DNA of 64,000 bases from positions 979,991-1,043,990 of the forward strand of contig JAHLLG010000002.1 of assembly GCA_020444275.1 (NCBI GenBank), read 5' to 3'. This DNA is from Bacteroidota bacterium. Lineage in GTDB: Bacteria; Bacteroidota; Bacteroidia; Bacteroidales; UBA12077. Below, in pieces: positions 24,846-33,145 of this stretch. Position numbers and translations under genes: made by a program. Position 1 is the first letter of the stretch, and each line of letters starts with the position of its first letter. The notes below the pieces were generated by a model, which made no database searches, was not told the origin of the DNA, and saw only the letters and a list, made by a program, of their open reading frames with translations.

Positions 24846-26061
24846 TTAAAAATTCCTCTCTCCAATTTTCTGAAATTAAACCTAAACTAATTGCTAAATT
24901 GATTGTTTTCTCAGCACGTTTTACAACCGGTGGATCAATCATTTTTGTCCCTAAAGAAACCACTCCAAGGCCTTTTTCTGTTGCATCAATAAATGCATTT
25001 ACGATTTTTTTAGCCTTATCAATTTCTTCTGCCTCGGGTGCAAAACTTTCATGGATTACTTTGATTTGTCTTGGGTGAATACAACCCATTCCTTCAAATC
25101 CTAATCCCTTGGATGTTTTTACATTTTCGCGTAAAGCATCCATATCAGCCACATCAGAAAAAACAGAATCGATCGCTTGTATTCTGGCTGCTTTACATGC
25201 ATTTACCATGCGAGTACGTGCATAAAATGATTCTACCGCCTCGTTGGTTCTTCTTGCTCCAAGGTCTGCAGTATAATCTTCTAAACCAATCGCCATAGCT
25301 ACTACATTTTCTGATGCTGTTGCAATTTCAAAAGCTTTTTCAACACCTAAAGCGCTTTCAATAATTGGCATCAGGTAAATTGGTCTTTCAACTTTATGTT
25401 GTTTTCTTAATTCATCAATTTTAACTTCCAGTTGTTTGATCTGATCAGCACCTTCGCATTTAGGTACCAATAGCATATGTACATTATGAGGAATAAGATA
25501 TTTTATATCTTCCAATCCTTTTGGAAACTGATTGATACGAACCATGCGCTCGGCACCATAAAAATTAATTCCTCTTAACGCATTACGAACCAATAATTGA
25601 GCTTCTTTCTTTTTATTAAATGCAACAGAATCTTCCAAATCTAGAATAATACCATTTGGGTCGTGTATTCCGGCATTTAACATCATGCTAGGTGTGTTTC
25701 CCGGCAAGTATAATCGCGAAAAACGAAATTGCTCTTTCTCTGAGGTATATTTATTTTCTTCAATAATATCTAAAAGATATTCTTTGTCGGTATCAATAAG
25801 TTCTTTTACTGCAGCTTCAATTCTTGCAGCAATAACCAAGGGTAAAGCTCCACTATCTTCTATGGTTAATTGTGCATTTTTAATCTCAAAAAAAGATAAG
25901 ATATCTTCGCACAATTTCTTGTTAGATTCACCGTACATAACCTGAACCTTACTCTTCTGTTCTATGCTTATTCCACCGGAATCTTTAAGTTCCAGCGTAA
26001 CAAAACAATCAGAACGAACTTTTTTGCCCATATTACCGGCAGTAGCTATTTTATTGCTCAT
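24829..26061 (-). CDS. citrate lyase CitD (acyl carrier)-CitE (beta, lyase) fusion protein
   Basis: A 410-residue fusion. Residues ~1-95 match CitD (ATAGNMGKKVRSDCFVTLEL and DSGALPLVIAARIEAAVK). The prosthetic-group Ser corresponds to the SD of the classical ESSD motif, here probably S17, with a three-residue insertion before it. Residues ~112-410 are CitE of the HpcH/HpaI superfamily: RLYLPGNTPSMM, GIILDLEDSV, LLVPKCEGADQI, PIIESALGVEKAF, AIGLEDYTADLG and GFEGMGCIHPRQI. The sum equals a CitD (~98) plus a CitE (~300). CitE cleaves citryl-carrier to oxaloacetate and acetyl-carrier, so fusion would tether the substrate arm to the lyase. It is the first gene of the cit operon. Confidence 0.9.
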   Translation of the reverse strand: MSNKIATAGNMGKKVRSDCFVTLELKDSGGISIEQKSKVQVMYGESNKKLCEDILSFFEIKNAQLTIEDSGALPLVIAARIEAAVKELIDTDKEYLLDIIEENKYTSEKEQFRFSRLYLPGNTPSMMLNAGIHDPNGIILDLEDSVAFNKKKEAQLLVRNALRGINFYGAERMVRINQFPKGLEDIKYLIPHNVHMLLVPKCEGADQIKQLEVKIDELRKQHKVERPIYLMPIIESALGVEKAFEIATASENVVAMAIGLEDYTADLGARRTNEAVESFYARTRMVNACKAARIQAIDSVFSDVADMDALRENVKTSKGLGFEGMGCIHPRQIKVIHESFAPEAEEIDKAKKIVNAFIDATEKGLGVVSLGTKMIDPPVVKRAEKTINLAISLGLISENWREEFLNEQAG

Positions 26062-26097
26062 TCGTATTTAATTTTAGAGTTGTTAATCATTTTTATA

Positions 26098-26105
26098 CAA
26101 ATATA
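26098..26105 (-). promoter_or_regulatory. candidate -7 element of the citDE-citF operon
   Basis: The minus strand reads TATATTTG (TAnnTTTG consensus), 36 bases before the citDE start and downstream of the terminator that ends the decarboxylase operon. That is where a promoter is expected. A matching -33 element is not clear. Confidence 0.45.
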
Positions 26106-26165
26106 ATAATCGTTGCGAGTTTTTAAAATGTACACTTGATATTCTCACAATGCTTTTAATCATAT

Positions 26166-26191
26166 AAAAAAGGGCCAGTAAAACTGACCCT
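26166..26191 (-). terminator. intrinsic terminator of the methylmalonyl-CoA decarboxylase operon
   Basis: Arms 26171-26178 and 26184-26191 pair over 8 positions (one G.U in the minus-strand RNA) with a 5-nt loop. They are followed on the minus strand by six T (26171-26166). It lies 21 bases after the stop of the beta subunit. Confidence 0.8.
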
Positions 26192-26212
26192 AAAATATCA
26201 CGATCTAATTTT

Positions 26213-27736
26213 TTACATCAAGAAACTTAATAAAATACCAGCTCCAACTGCAGAACCAATTACACCCGATACGTTCGGTGCCATGGCATGCATTAACAAG
26301 TGATTTGTTGGATCGGCTTTTAATCCTTCGTGCTGTACAACACGCGCACTATCAGGTACTGCCGATACTCCAGCAGCTCCAATTAACGGATTAATTTTAT
26401 TATCTCCTTTTAAAAATACATTCATAAGTTTAGCAAAAAACAGTCCACCACAGGTTGCAATAATAAATGACAATGCTCCTAATCCGAAAATCATTAATGA
26501 TTGCGGTGTTAGGAAAACATCAGCCTGTGTTGAAGCTCCCACTGTAATTCCTAATAATATGGTTACTATATCGATTAATGCGGTGCGCGCAGTATCTGCC
26601 AATCGTTTGGTTACAGTAGATTCTTTTAATAAATTACCAAAAAATAGCATCCCCAACAGTGGCAGTGCACTTGGCGAAATATATGCAGTTAATAATAATC
26701 CGACAATTGGGAACATGATCTTTTCTAATTTTGAAACCGAGCGTGGTGGTTTCATTCTTATTAATCGTTCCTTTTTAGATGTTATTAACCTCATGAATGG
26801 AGGCTGAATAATTGGTACCAACGCCATATATGAGTAGGCTGCAATCGCAATCGGTCCTATCAGATGCGGTGATAATTTGGATGATAAGAAGATCGCAGTT
26901 GGTCCGTCTGCACCACCAATAATACCAATTGCACCAGCTTCAGCAGGCGTAAATCCTAACACTAATGCTCCTAAGAAAGTTAAGAAAATACCTATTTGAG
27001 CTGCTGCTCCAAGAATCATCAATTTAGGGTTTGATATTAACGATGAAAAATCTGTCATTGCACCGATACCCAAGAAAATTAACGGTGGATAAATACCTTG
27101 GCGTACACCAAAATAAAGGTAATTCATTACACTACCCTCTTCGTATATGCCTAACTTTAAGTTAAAGCCGGCAGCCTGGAAAAATGGTATATTACCTATG
27201 ATAATTCCAAAACCAATTGGAATCAACAGTAAGGGTTCATAATTGTACCGAATTGCAAGGAATATAAAGAATATTCCTACTAGTACCATAATGATATGTC
27301 CAAGAGTAGCATTGGGCACACCAGTAAATTCGTAGAAATTAATTAACCCTGCAAAAGCGCCAGAATATGGTTTATACGTATCGTCACCAACAATTAACTT
27401 GTCGTTATCAATGCGTGCAGTTTTAGTAGCAATATCCGAACTATTAAACTCAAGATAAATTGAATTTCCGATTAATCTCCATTCTCCTTCGTACTTGGAC
27501 TTAATAGAATCCAATACAAATGTTCTATCAACATAAAAATTTATAGCTTTATATCTTGCCACTGTCCTATCCGAATCGTAGCTTACCCGGTAACCTTCCG
27601 ATTTATTTACCCACTTCCCTTTTGTAAGTTTGGAAGCTATATCTTCTGTATTGGCTAAAGCTGAGTTTCCAAGAAATAATACGCTTAAAAAGAGAACTAA
27701 GCTAAGTAGTTTTTTCATTGTTCTGAATTTCATCAT
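26213..27736 (-). CDS. mmdB: Na+-translocating decarboxylase beta subunit (MmdB/OadB) with N-terminal exported domain
   Basis: A 507-residue membrane pump subunit. From ~residue 135 it follows the OadB/MmdB family: YEPLLLIPIGFG, GIIGGADGPTAIFLSSKLSP with D277 equivalent to Klebsiella OadB Asp203, and the C-terminal NPLIGAAGVSAVPDSARVVQ. That block keeps the equivalents of Asn373, Gly377, Ser382 and Arg389. It couples carboxybiotin decarboxylation to Na+ export. Unusually, ~130 residues precede it: a signal sequence (ending NSALAN) and a small beta-rich domain (~35-125; GKWVNKSEGYRVSYDSD, YEGEWRLIGNSIYLEFN) that looks lipocalin-like and should lie in the periplasm. It follows the biotin carrier gene by 5 bases. 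Starts at 27736 and 27718 are both possible. Confidence 0.92.
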   Translation of the reverse strand: MMKFRTMKKLLSLVLFLSVLFLGNSALANTEDIASKLTKGKWVNKSEGYRVSYDSDRTVARYKAINFYVDRTFVLDSIKSKYEGEWRLIGNSIYLEFNSSDIATKTARIDNDKLIVGDDTYKPYSGAFAGLINFYEFTGVPNATLGHIIMVLVGIFFIFLAIRYNYEPLLLIPIGFGIIIGNIPFFQAAGFNLKLGIYEEGSVMNYLYFGVRQGIYPPLIFLGIGAMTDFSSLISNPKLMILGAAAQIGIFLTFLGALVLGFTPAEAGAIGIIGGADGPTAIFLSSKLSPHLIGPIAIAAYSYMALVPIIQPPFMRLITSKKERLIRMKPPRSVSKLEKIMFPIVGLLLTAYISPSALPLLGMLFFGNLLKESTVTKRLADTARTALIDIVTILLGITVGASTQADVFLTPQSLMIFGLGALSFIIATCGGLFFAKLMNVFLKGDNKINPLIGAAGVSAVPDSARVVQHEGLKADPTNHLLMHAMAPNVSGVIGSAVGAGILLSFLM

Positions 27737-27741
27737 TAGAA

Positions 27742-28170
27742 TTATTCTATTTCGGCTAATACATCATTTTGTAAAACAGCATCACCTTCTTTAACTTTAA
27801 AGCTAACTATTTTACCATCTTTCTCCGACTGAATATTATTTTCCATTTTCATGGCTTCCATAATCATAATGGTATCGCCTTTTTTAACTTCATCACCAAC
27901 TTCTTTAAGTATCTTAAAGATATTACCAGGTAATGGAGCTTTTAGAGTATGTGCACGACTACTTACTGATTTCTTGATTTTACTGTCTTTTCTGTCAACA
28001 GGAACATTCTGACGAACTAAAGTAGGTGTTTTTGTTGTTTTTGTTTTCTCCTGATGTATTTCAACATCATAAGAAGTGCCGTTAACTTCAATCTTGGCTA
28101 TATCGCCATCGATATCTTTAATCTCTACTTCGTATTCGTTACCTCGTATAGTAAATTTATATTTTTTCAT
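27742..28170 (-). CDS. mmdC: biotin carrier subunit (MmdC-like biotin/lipoyl attachment protein)
   Basis: A 142-residue biotin carrier. The C-terminal biotinyl domain (~72-142) contains LKAPLPGNIFKI and the biotinylation motif IMEAMKMENNIQS with target K108. The N-terminal ~40 residues form the usual beta leader (KYKFTIRGNEYEVEI). A Lys/Thr-rich linker (~40-70) replaces the Ala/Pro linker of many relatives. Biotin shuttles the carboxyl group from the carboxyltransferase to the membrane beta subunit. It is tightly packed between the gamma-like and beta subunit genes. Confidence 0.93.
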   Translation of the reverse strand: MKKYKFTIRGNEYEVEIKDIDGDIAKIEVNGTSYDVEIHQEKTKTTKTPTLVRQNVPVDRKDSKIKKSVSSRAHTLKAPLPGNIFKILKEVGDEVKKGDTIMIMEAMKMENNIQSEKDGKIVSFKVKEGDAVLQNDVLAEIE

Positions 28171-28182
28171 TGTGTATACTTA

Positions 28183-28557
28183 TTATTTTCTTGGCCAAAC
28201 TCTTAATCCATATATTTTCGAACTCCATGGAGAATAAACTTTTCTCACACGTTTTATCGTAATAACGTTACTTTCTTCATCATGCATTTCATCAAAGAAT
28301 AGGTGTAATGCTGTGGAAATAGCAGCACTCACTTCACCTGCAATCTGAAGATCGTCATCAGAAACCTTTGATTCTTTATTTTTTTCTCTCAGTTTCTTTC
28401 GTGTATTATAATAGATAATTTTCGGTGTTTGGGTAAAAACAATTACCAACAATACCAGGGCTGCAAAAACAATTAACCACCCCACAATTGCAATGGTAAC
28501 ACCAGATTCTTTAACAACCGAAAAATCTATTCCTATTATATTTAAAATTGGAATCAT
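28183..28557 (-). CDS. mmdD: OadG/MmdD-type gamma/delta membrane subunit
   Basis: A 124-residue protein with one N-terminal membrane helix (~20-42; VTIAIVGWLIVFAALVLLVI). A charged cytoplasmic tail follows, with the family-typical end SPWSSKIYGLRVWPRK. This small subunit anchors the carboxyltransferase to the membrane beta subunit. Sequence conservation in the family is low, so the call rests on size, topology, the C-terminal motif and its position between the carboxyltransferase (12-base gap) and the biotin carrier (12-base gap). Confidence 0.85.
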   Translation of the reverse strand: MIPILNIIGIDFSVVKESGVTIAIVGWLIVFAALVLLVIVFTQTPKIIYYNTRKKLREKNKESKVSDDDLQIAGEVSAAISTALHLFFDEMHDEESNVITIKRVRKVYSPWSSKIYGLRVWPRK

Positions 28558-28569
28558 AGAATTGTTTTT

Positions 28570-30129
28570 TTATAATGGAATATTTGAGTGTTTTTTAGGA
28601 GGATTTGTATCCTTTTTCGTTTGTAACATTTCCAATGCCCTGATAATCCTGAATCTGGAATTTCGAGGCTCAATTACATCATCGATATATCCCATACTTG
28701 CTGCCTGATAAGGATTAGCAAACTTTTCTTTATATTCAGCTTCTTTCTCTGCTACAAATTTAGCTCTCTCTTCAGGATCCTCAATTTTGGCTAACTCTCT
28801 ACCGTAAAGCACTTCAACAGCTCCCTGAGCTCCCATAACTGCAATTTCTGCCGATGGCCATGCATAATTAATATCTCCTCGTAATTGCTTAGAGCTCATT
28901 ACATCATGAGCACCTCCGTAAGATTTTCTCAACGTAATGGTTACTTTTGGTACTGTGGCTTCGCCATAAGCAAACATTAATTTTGCACCATGTGTAATAA
29001 TACCGCCATACTCCTGACTACTACCAGGCAAGAATCCAGGTACATCAACCAATGTTAAAATCGGAATATTAAAAGCATCACAGAATCTTACAAATCGAGC
29101 AGCTTTTCTTGAAGCATCAATATCTAACACACCAGCTAAAAAGTTAGGTTGATTTGCCACAATACCTACCGACATACCATCGAATTTAGCAAAACCAACA
29201 ACTATATTTTTAGCATAATTTCTGTGAACTTCTAAAAATTCATTATAATCAACCATTGAATAGATAATATCTTTAATATCATATGGTTGATTTGGATTTT
29301 CTGGAATAATCTCGTTTAACGCGTCGTCTAATCTATCAATAGGATCATTACACTCCAATACAGGTGGTTCTTCCAGATTATTCTGAGGTAAGTAACTTAT
29401 TAACTTACGTATTAAAAGTAAACCTTCTTCTTCGTCCTCTAATAAGAAATGTGAAACTCCTGATTTGGAAGCGTGTATATTGGCTCCACCTAAATCTTCT
29501 GTTGTAATATCTTCACCAGTTACAGTTTTAACTACTTTAGGACCGGTAACAAACATATAACTGGTATCTTCAGTCATCATGATAAAGTCGGTTAAAGCAG
29601 GAGAATAAACTGCTCCACCAGCACAAGGACCAAAAATTGCAGAAATTTGTGGTATTACTCCGGAAGCCATAATATTGCGCTGGAAAATCTCGGCATAACC
29701 GGCTAAACTAGTAACTCCTTCCTGGATTCTTGCTCCACCACTATCGTTTATTCCAATAATAGGAGCTCCAACTTTCATAGCCATATCCATTACCTTGCAA
29801 ATTTTATTTGCAAATGGCTCTGATAAAGAACCTCCAAATACGGTAAAATCCTGTGCATATACATACACTACTCTACCATCGATAGTTCCTGCTCCGGTTA
29901 CAACACCATCTCCAAGAACTTTCTTTTTATCCATACCGAAGTTAGTACAACGGTGTGTTACAAACATATCAAACTCCTCGAAGCTACCTTCGTCTAACAG
30001 AATTTCGATACGTTCACGGGCAGTCATTTTACCCTTTTTATGTTGCGATTCAATCTTTTTTTCTCCTCCACCTAATTTAGCTTCGGCTCTAAGATCAATA
30101 AGTTGTTTAATTTTATCTTGTTTGCTCAT
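28570..30129 (-). CDS. mmdA: methylmalonyl-CoA decarboxylase / propionyl-CoA carboxyltransferase alpha subunit
   Basis: A 519-residue acyl-CoA carboxyltransferase of the MmdA/PccB family, with crotonase-fold halves. Markers are [60 protein letters not shown] (first oxyanion loop), [39 protein letters not shown] (second oxyanion region, quoted in parts: [18 protein letters not shown]) and [16 protein letters not shown]. This family, not the pyruvate-carboxylase-like OadA, defines the complex as acting on methylmalonyl-CoA. The adjacent epimerase gene agrees. It follows the epimerase by 30 bases and precedes the gamma subunit by 12. Confidence 0.94.
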   Translation of the reverse strand: MSKQDKIKQLIDLRAEAKLGGGEKKIESQHKKGKMTARERIEILLDEGSFEEFDMFVTHRCTNFGMDKKKVLGDGVVTGAGTIDGRVVYVYAQDFTVFGGSLSEPFANKICKVMDMAMKVGAPIIGINDSGGARIQEGVTSLAGYAEIFQRNIMASGVIPQISAIFGPCAGGAVYSPALTDFIMMTEDTSYMFVTGPKVVKTVTGEDITTEDLGGANIHASKSGVSHFLLEDEEEGLLLIRKLISYLPQNNLEEPPVLECNDPIDRLDDALNEIIPENPNQPYDIKDIIYSMVDYNEFLEVHRNYAKNIVVGFAKFDGMSVGIVANQPNFLAGVLDIDASRKAARFVRFCDAFNIPILTLVDVPGFLPGSSQEYGGIITHGAKLMFAYGEATVPKVTITLRKSYGGAHDVMSSKQLRGDINYAWPSAEIAVMGAQGAVEVLYGRELAKIEDPEERAKFVAEKEAEYKEKFANPYQAASMGYIDDVIEPRNSRFRIIRALEMLQTKKDTNPPKKHSNIPL

Positions 30130-30159
30130 TGGTATAATTTAGAAATTATATGTGCAGTT

Positions 30160-30570
30160 TTATTTGTTTTTATCTTCGCAAAGTTCTGTAAGTACCCCAA
30201 ATGTAGATTTCGGATGTAAGAACGCAATATCCAATCCTTCGGCTCCTTTTCTTGGTGTAGTATCAATTAAACGAACACCATTCTCCTCTGCTTTTTTAAG
30301 TTTATCTTCAATATTGTCAACAGCGAAAGCAATATGATGTATTCCTTCTCCCTTCTTTTCTATGTACTTTCCTATTGGTCCTTCCGGATCTGTTGATTCT
30401 AATAACTCTATTTTTACTTCTCCTACTTTTAAAAAAGCAGTTTTAACTTTTTGGTCCTTAACTTCTTCTATGTTATAGCATTTAAGGCCTAATACCTCTT
30501 CGTAATACTTGATTGATTCTTCAAGATTTTTTACAGCAATTCCAATGTGTTCTATATGTGAAGGTTTCAT
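30160..30570 (-). CDS. mce: methylmalonyl-CoA epimerase
   Basis: A 136-residue VOC-fold enzyme that interconverts (R)- and (S)-methylmalonyl-CoA, linking the mutase to the decarboxylase. It has the two VOC modules expected for the family. Metal ligands lie in [15 protein letters not shown] (His), [15 protein letters not shown] (His) and [10 protein letters not shown] (Glu), with [15 protein letters not shown] between them. It is the first gene of the operon and continues directly into the carboxyltransferase, the standard Bacteroidota order. Length and motifs are normal. Confidence 0.95.
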   Translation of the reverse strand: MKPSHIEHIGIAVKNLEESIKYYEEVLGLKCYNIEEVKDQKVKTAFLKVGEVKIELLESTDPEGPIGKYIEKKGEGIHHIAFAVDNIEDKLKKAEENGVRLIDTTPRKGAEGLDIAFLHPKSTFGVLTELCEDKNK

Positions 30571-30589
30571 AATATAAATTATTTTTTTG

Positions 30590-30597
30590 CAAAAGTA
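30590..30597 (-). promoter_or_regulatory. candidate -7 element of the mce-mmd operon
   Basis: The minus strand reads TACTTTTG (TAnnTTTG), 20 bases before the epimerase start codon. A TCTG is present upstream but at 16 rather than 19-21 bases, so the -33 element is weak. Confidence 0.4.
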
Positions 30598-30787
30598 TCG
30601 ATAATCGAGATAACAGACTAATTATTTTTATCCAAAATTTATGCTTTAAAATATTGTTTTTTAACATATAAAATAATTTTCAGTAGTTTTTTCGAACAAG
30701 ATGGCAATTTATAAAATAAAGTTTTGTTAATCAATTTTATACACTGAATATTAATTCGAATATCGAATATCTGACAATTATCATACA

Positions 30788-30819
30788 TTTGCTGATTACA
30801 TTACTTGTACTTATTTTTG
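30788..30819 (+). promoter_or_regulatory. full Bacteroidota-type promoter for the second LtaS-like gene
   Basis: TTTG at 30788-30791 is followed after 20 bases by TATTTTTG at 30812-30819. This exactly matches the known Bacteroidota promoter layout (TTTG, 19-21 bases, TAnnTTTG), 42 bases before the start codon. It is the best promoter match I found in the window. Confidence 0.65.
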
Positions 30820-30861
30820 TAAACTTGGAATAAATGTGGCTTCAAAGTAAAAATTCTGTTC

Positions 30862-32757
30862 ATGAAAAATTATTTCGATCATATTAAAATATTCATATAT
30901 CGTTTTCTTTTATTAGTTGTAATTTTTAGCATTTCACGTTATCTTTTTTACCTGTTTAATGTTAATTACTTTGACACATTAAAAACCACAGAGTTACTAA
31001 AGATTATGTTCTTCGGTATCCGTTTTGATTTATCTGCACTTTATTATTTTAATATTCTTTTCATTCTTTTAAGTTTAATACCCGGGAAATTTAAAAATAA
31101 TGCAAACTACCAAAACGTATTATTGGTTTTATTTACAGTAGTAAATTCGGCTTTATTAGCCACCAATTATATTGACACCAAATTTTTTGATTTCGAACAT
31201 AAACGTTTAACAGTAGATGTTTTTTCCAATGAATGGTTAGGAGAAGACTTTATTACGTTACTTCCAGCATTTATTAAAGATTACTGGTACTTAATTATTA
31301 TCTGGTTGGTGATGTGTTTCGGGTTATATAAATTGTATCCTCGAATAAATCCCAGGAAGCTTGAAGATAAACAGATATCTGTTCTGGGAATAAGTTATCA
31401 AATTGGAATATTTATACTTACAATGGCTATTGGCTTACTTTTCGGACGAGGAGGATTTCAACTTAAACCTTTACGGGTAATTCATGCTGCAGAATACACC
31501 TCAGCCAAAAATATTCCGTTAGTTTTAAACACTCCATTTACCATTATGAAATCTTTTGGCACAAAAAATATGAATGTGAATAAGTATTTCAAACAAGATG
31601 AACTTACTTCAATTTACTCTCCGGTTAAGAATTACTCCGATCATCAATCTAAAAATCAAAATGTTGTATTAATTATTCTTGAAAGTTTTTCGAAAGAATA
31701 TATCGGAGCTTTAAATAACGGTTCAGGGTATACGCCATTTTTGGATTCTTTAATTAACGAAAGCTTAGTTTTTACAAATGCTTTTGCTAATGGCAAGCGA
31801 TCGATGGAAGCTATGCCTTCTATTATGGCTGGCTTACCCGCATTAACTGATGAAACGTATATTACATCGCGTTATGCTTCTAACCAGATTAATTCTATTG
31901 CCACAATGCTTGATCAAAAAGGTTATTATGCCGCTTTTTTTCATGGAGGTAAAAATGGTACCATGGGATTCGATAAGTTTGCTGAAATTGCAGGTTTCAA
32001 AGATTATTATGGAATGAATGAGTACCCTTACCAGGAAGATTATGATGGCAATTGGGGAATATACGACGAACCCTATCTAAAATACTTTGCCAACAAAATG
32101 TCTGAATTTGAAGAGCCCTTTTTTACTTCGATATTTACCTTAACCTCGCACCATCCTTATGAAGTTCCGCAAAAATATAAGAGCAAATTTCCAAAGGGAA
32201 CATTGAATATTCACGAAAGCATTGGCTACACCGATTTTGCTTTAAAACAGTTTTTTAAAGAAGCAAAAAAAATGCCCTGGTTCTCAAATACTTTATTTAT
32301 ACTAACCGCAGATCATACTGCCCAAGCCGAAAGTGCCTATTATAAAAACAGATTAGGCAACTATGCTATTCCAATACTATTCTATCATCCAACCGACTCT
32401 TTATTTAAAGGAAAATCAAAAGTTATAGCTCAGCAGACTGATATATTCCCAACCATAATGGATTATCTGTGCGTTAATAAACCTTTTATCTGTTTTGGTA
32501 ACAGCTTACTTAACGATTCTGATAAGCATTTTACAATTAACTATATTAATGGAGTATATCAACTGTATAAGAATGATTATTTATTGCAATTTGATGGAAA
32601 TAAAGGAATTGGTTTATACAATATCAAGAAAGATAGTTTGCTTGAAAATAATATAGTTGATAAATTAGATGAGATGAGTAATTTGGAAAATTACTTAAAA
32701 GCGATTATTCAGACTTATCAACAAAGAGTTGTAATAAATGATTTAACCATAAATTAA
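30862..32757 (+). CDS. LTA synthase family sulfatase-fold membrane protein (second copy)
   Basis: A 631-residue protein with about five N-terminal membrane segments (~10-200) and an extracytoplasmic alkaline-phosphatase-fold catalytic domain. Landmarks are NVVLIILESFSKEYIG (metal Glu), ANGKRSMEAMPSIMAGLPAL (nucleophile loop), LTSHHPYEVP and LTADHTAQAES (Asp-His metal pair). It shares topology and motif order with 10365-12194 but is clearly divergent, so the two probably modify different envelope acceptors. It is transcribed alone from a good promoter and ends near the convergent dodecin gene. Confidence 0.9.
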   Translation: MKNYFDHIKIFIYRFLLLVVIFSISRYLFYLFNVNYFDTLKTTELLKIMFFGIRFDLSALYYFNILFILLSLIPGKFKNNANYQNVLLVLFTVVNSALLATNYIDTKFFDFEHKRLTVDVFSNEWLGEDFITLLPAFIKDYWYLIIIWLVMCFGLYKLYPRINPRKLEDKQISVLGISYQIGIFILTMAIGLLFGRGGFQLKPLRVIHAAEYTSAKNIPLVLNTPFTIMKSFGTKNMNVNKYFKQDELTSIYSPVKNYSDHQSKNQNVVLIILESFSKEYIGALNNGSGYTPFLDSLINESLVFTNAFANGKRSMEAMPSIMAGLPALTDETYITSRYASNQINSIATMLDQKGYYAAFFHGGKNGTMGFDKFAEIAGFKDYYGMNEYPYQEDYDGNWGIYDEPYLKYFANKMSEFEEPFFTSIFTLTSHHPYEVPQKYKSKFPKGTLNIHESIGYTDFALKQFFKEAKKMPWFSNTLFILTADHTAQAESAYYKNRLGNYAIPILFYHPTDSLFKGKSKVIAQQTDIFPTIMDYLCVNKPFICFGNSLLNDSDKHFTINYINGVYQLYKNDYLLQFDGNKGIGLYNIKKDSLLENNIVDKLDEMSNLENYLKAIIQTYQQRVVINDLTIN

Positions 32758-32792
32758 AGCGATATTCTCAACGTTTTGCGAAAATATCGCTT
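32757..32792. terminator. hairpin between convergent LtaS-like and dodecin genes
   Basis: A perfect 10-bp stem (32757-32766 with 32783-32792) has a 16-nt loop. T-rich sequence follows weakly on both strands. It fills the 54-base gap between two convergent genes, so a shared terminator is likely. Confidence 0.55.
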
Positions 32793-32811
32793 CATTTGTG
32801 TACTTTAGACT

Positions 32812-33027
32812 TTAGCTGTGCCCTTCAAATTTAAACGATACTTTTACCTTAGCTCTATAGGCTTCAACTTTACCATTATTAAGTTGCATATCTAACTGTG
32901 ATATTTCAGCTATACGCAAATCTCTTAATGATTCTGACGCTTTGGCTATAGCAGTTGCTGCTGCTTTTTCCCAAGACTCAGAACTGGTACCAACCAATTC
33001 AATAATTTTGTAAACTGTGTCAGGCAT
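32812..33027 (-). CDS. dodecin family flavin-binding protein
   Basis: A 71-residue protein that matches dodecin in length and pattern: VYKIIELVGTSSESWEKAA, then AIAKASESLRDLRIAEISQ, and an end with AYRAKVKVSFKFEG. Dodecins form hollow 12-mers that store or buffer flavins (FMN/FAD/riboflavin derivatives). The gene is monocistronic. Unusually for this phylum it is preceded by a full AGGAGG ribosome-binding site, which fits an abundant small protein. Confidence 0.93.
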   Translation of the reverse strand: MPDTVYKIIELVGTSSESWEKAAATAIAKASESLRDLRIAEISQLDMQLNNGKVEAYRAKVKVSFKFEGHS

Positions 33028-33032
33028 AATTT

Positions 33033-33038
33033 CCTCCT
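33033..33038 (-). promoter_or_regulatory. strong Shine-Dalgarno site of the dodecin gene
   Basis: The minus strand carries AGGAGG five bases before the dodecin ATG at 33027. Most genes in this window lack any such site, as is usual for Bacteroidota, so it stands out and supports the start. Confidence 0.7.
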
Positions 33039-33145
33039 ATTTTTAATTTAACCCTAAAATTGTTGATTGAGTATATAAAGTTATTAAATAGGATATCCTT
33101 TGTCAATTATTTCGTTAAATTGCATATAAAACTATTTACTTTTAA

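Noticed and set aside
26213..30129. Annotation of the pump as oxaloacetate decarboxylase because it neighbours citrate lyase
   Set aside because: The carboxyltransferase is of the MmdA/PccB family and the operon begins with methylmalonyl-CoA epimerase; OadA-type sequence is absent.
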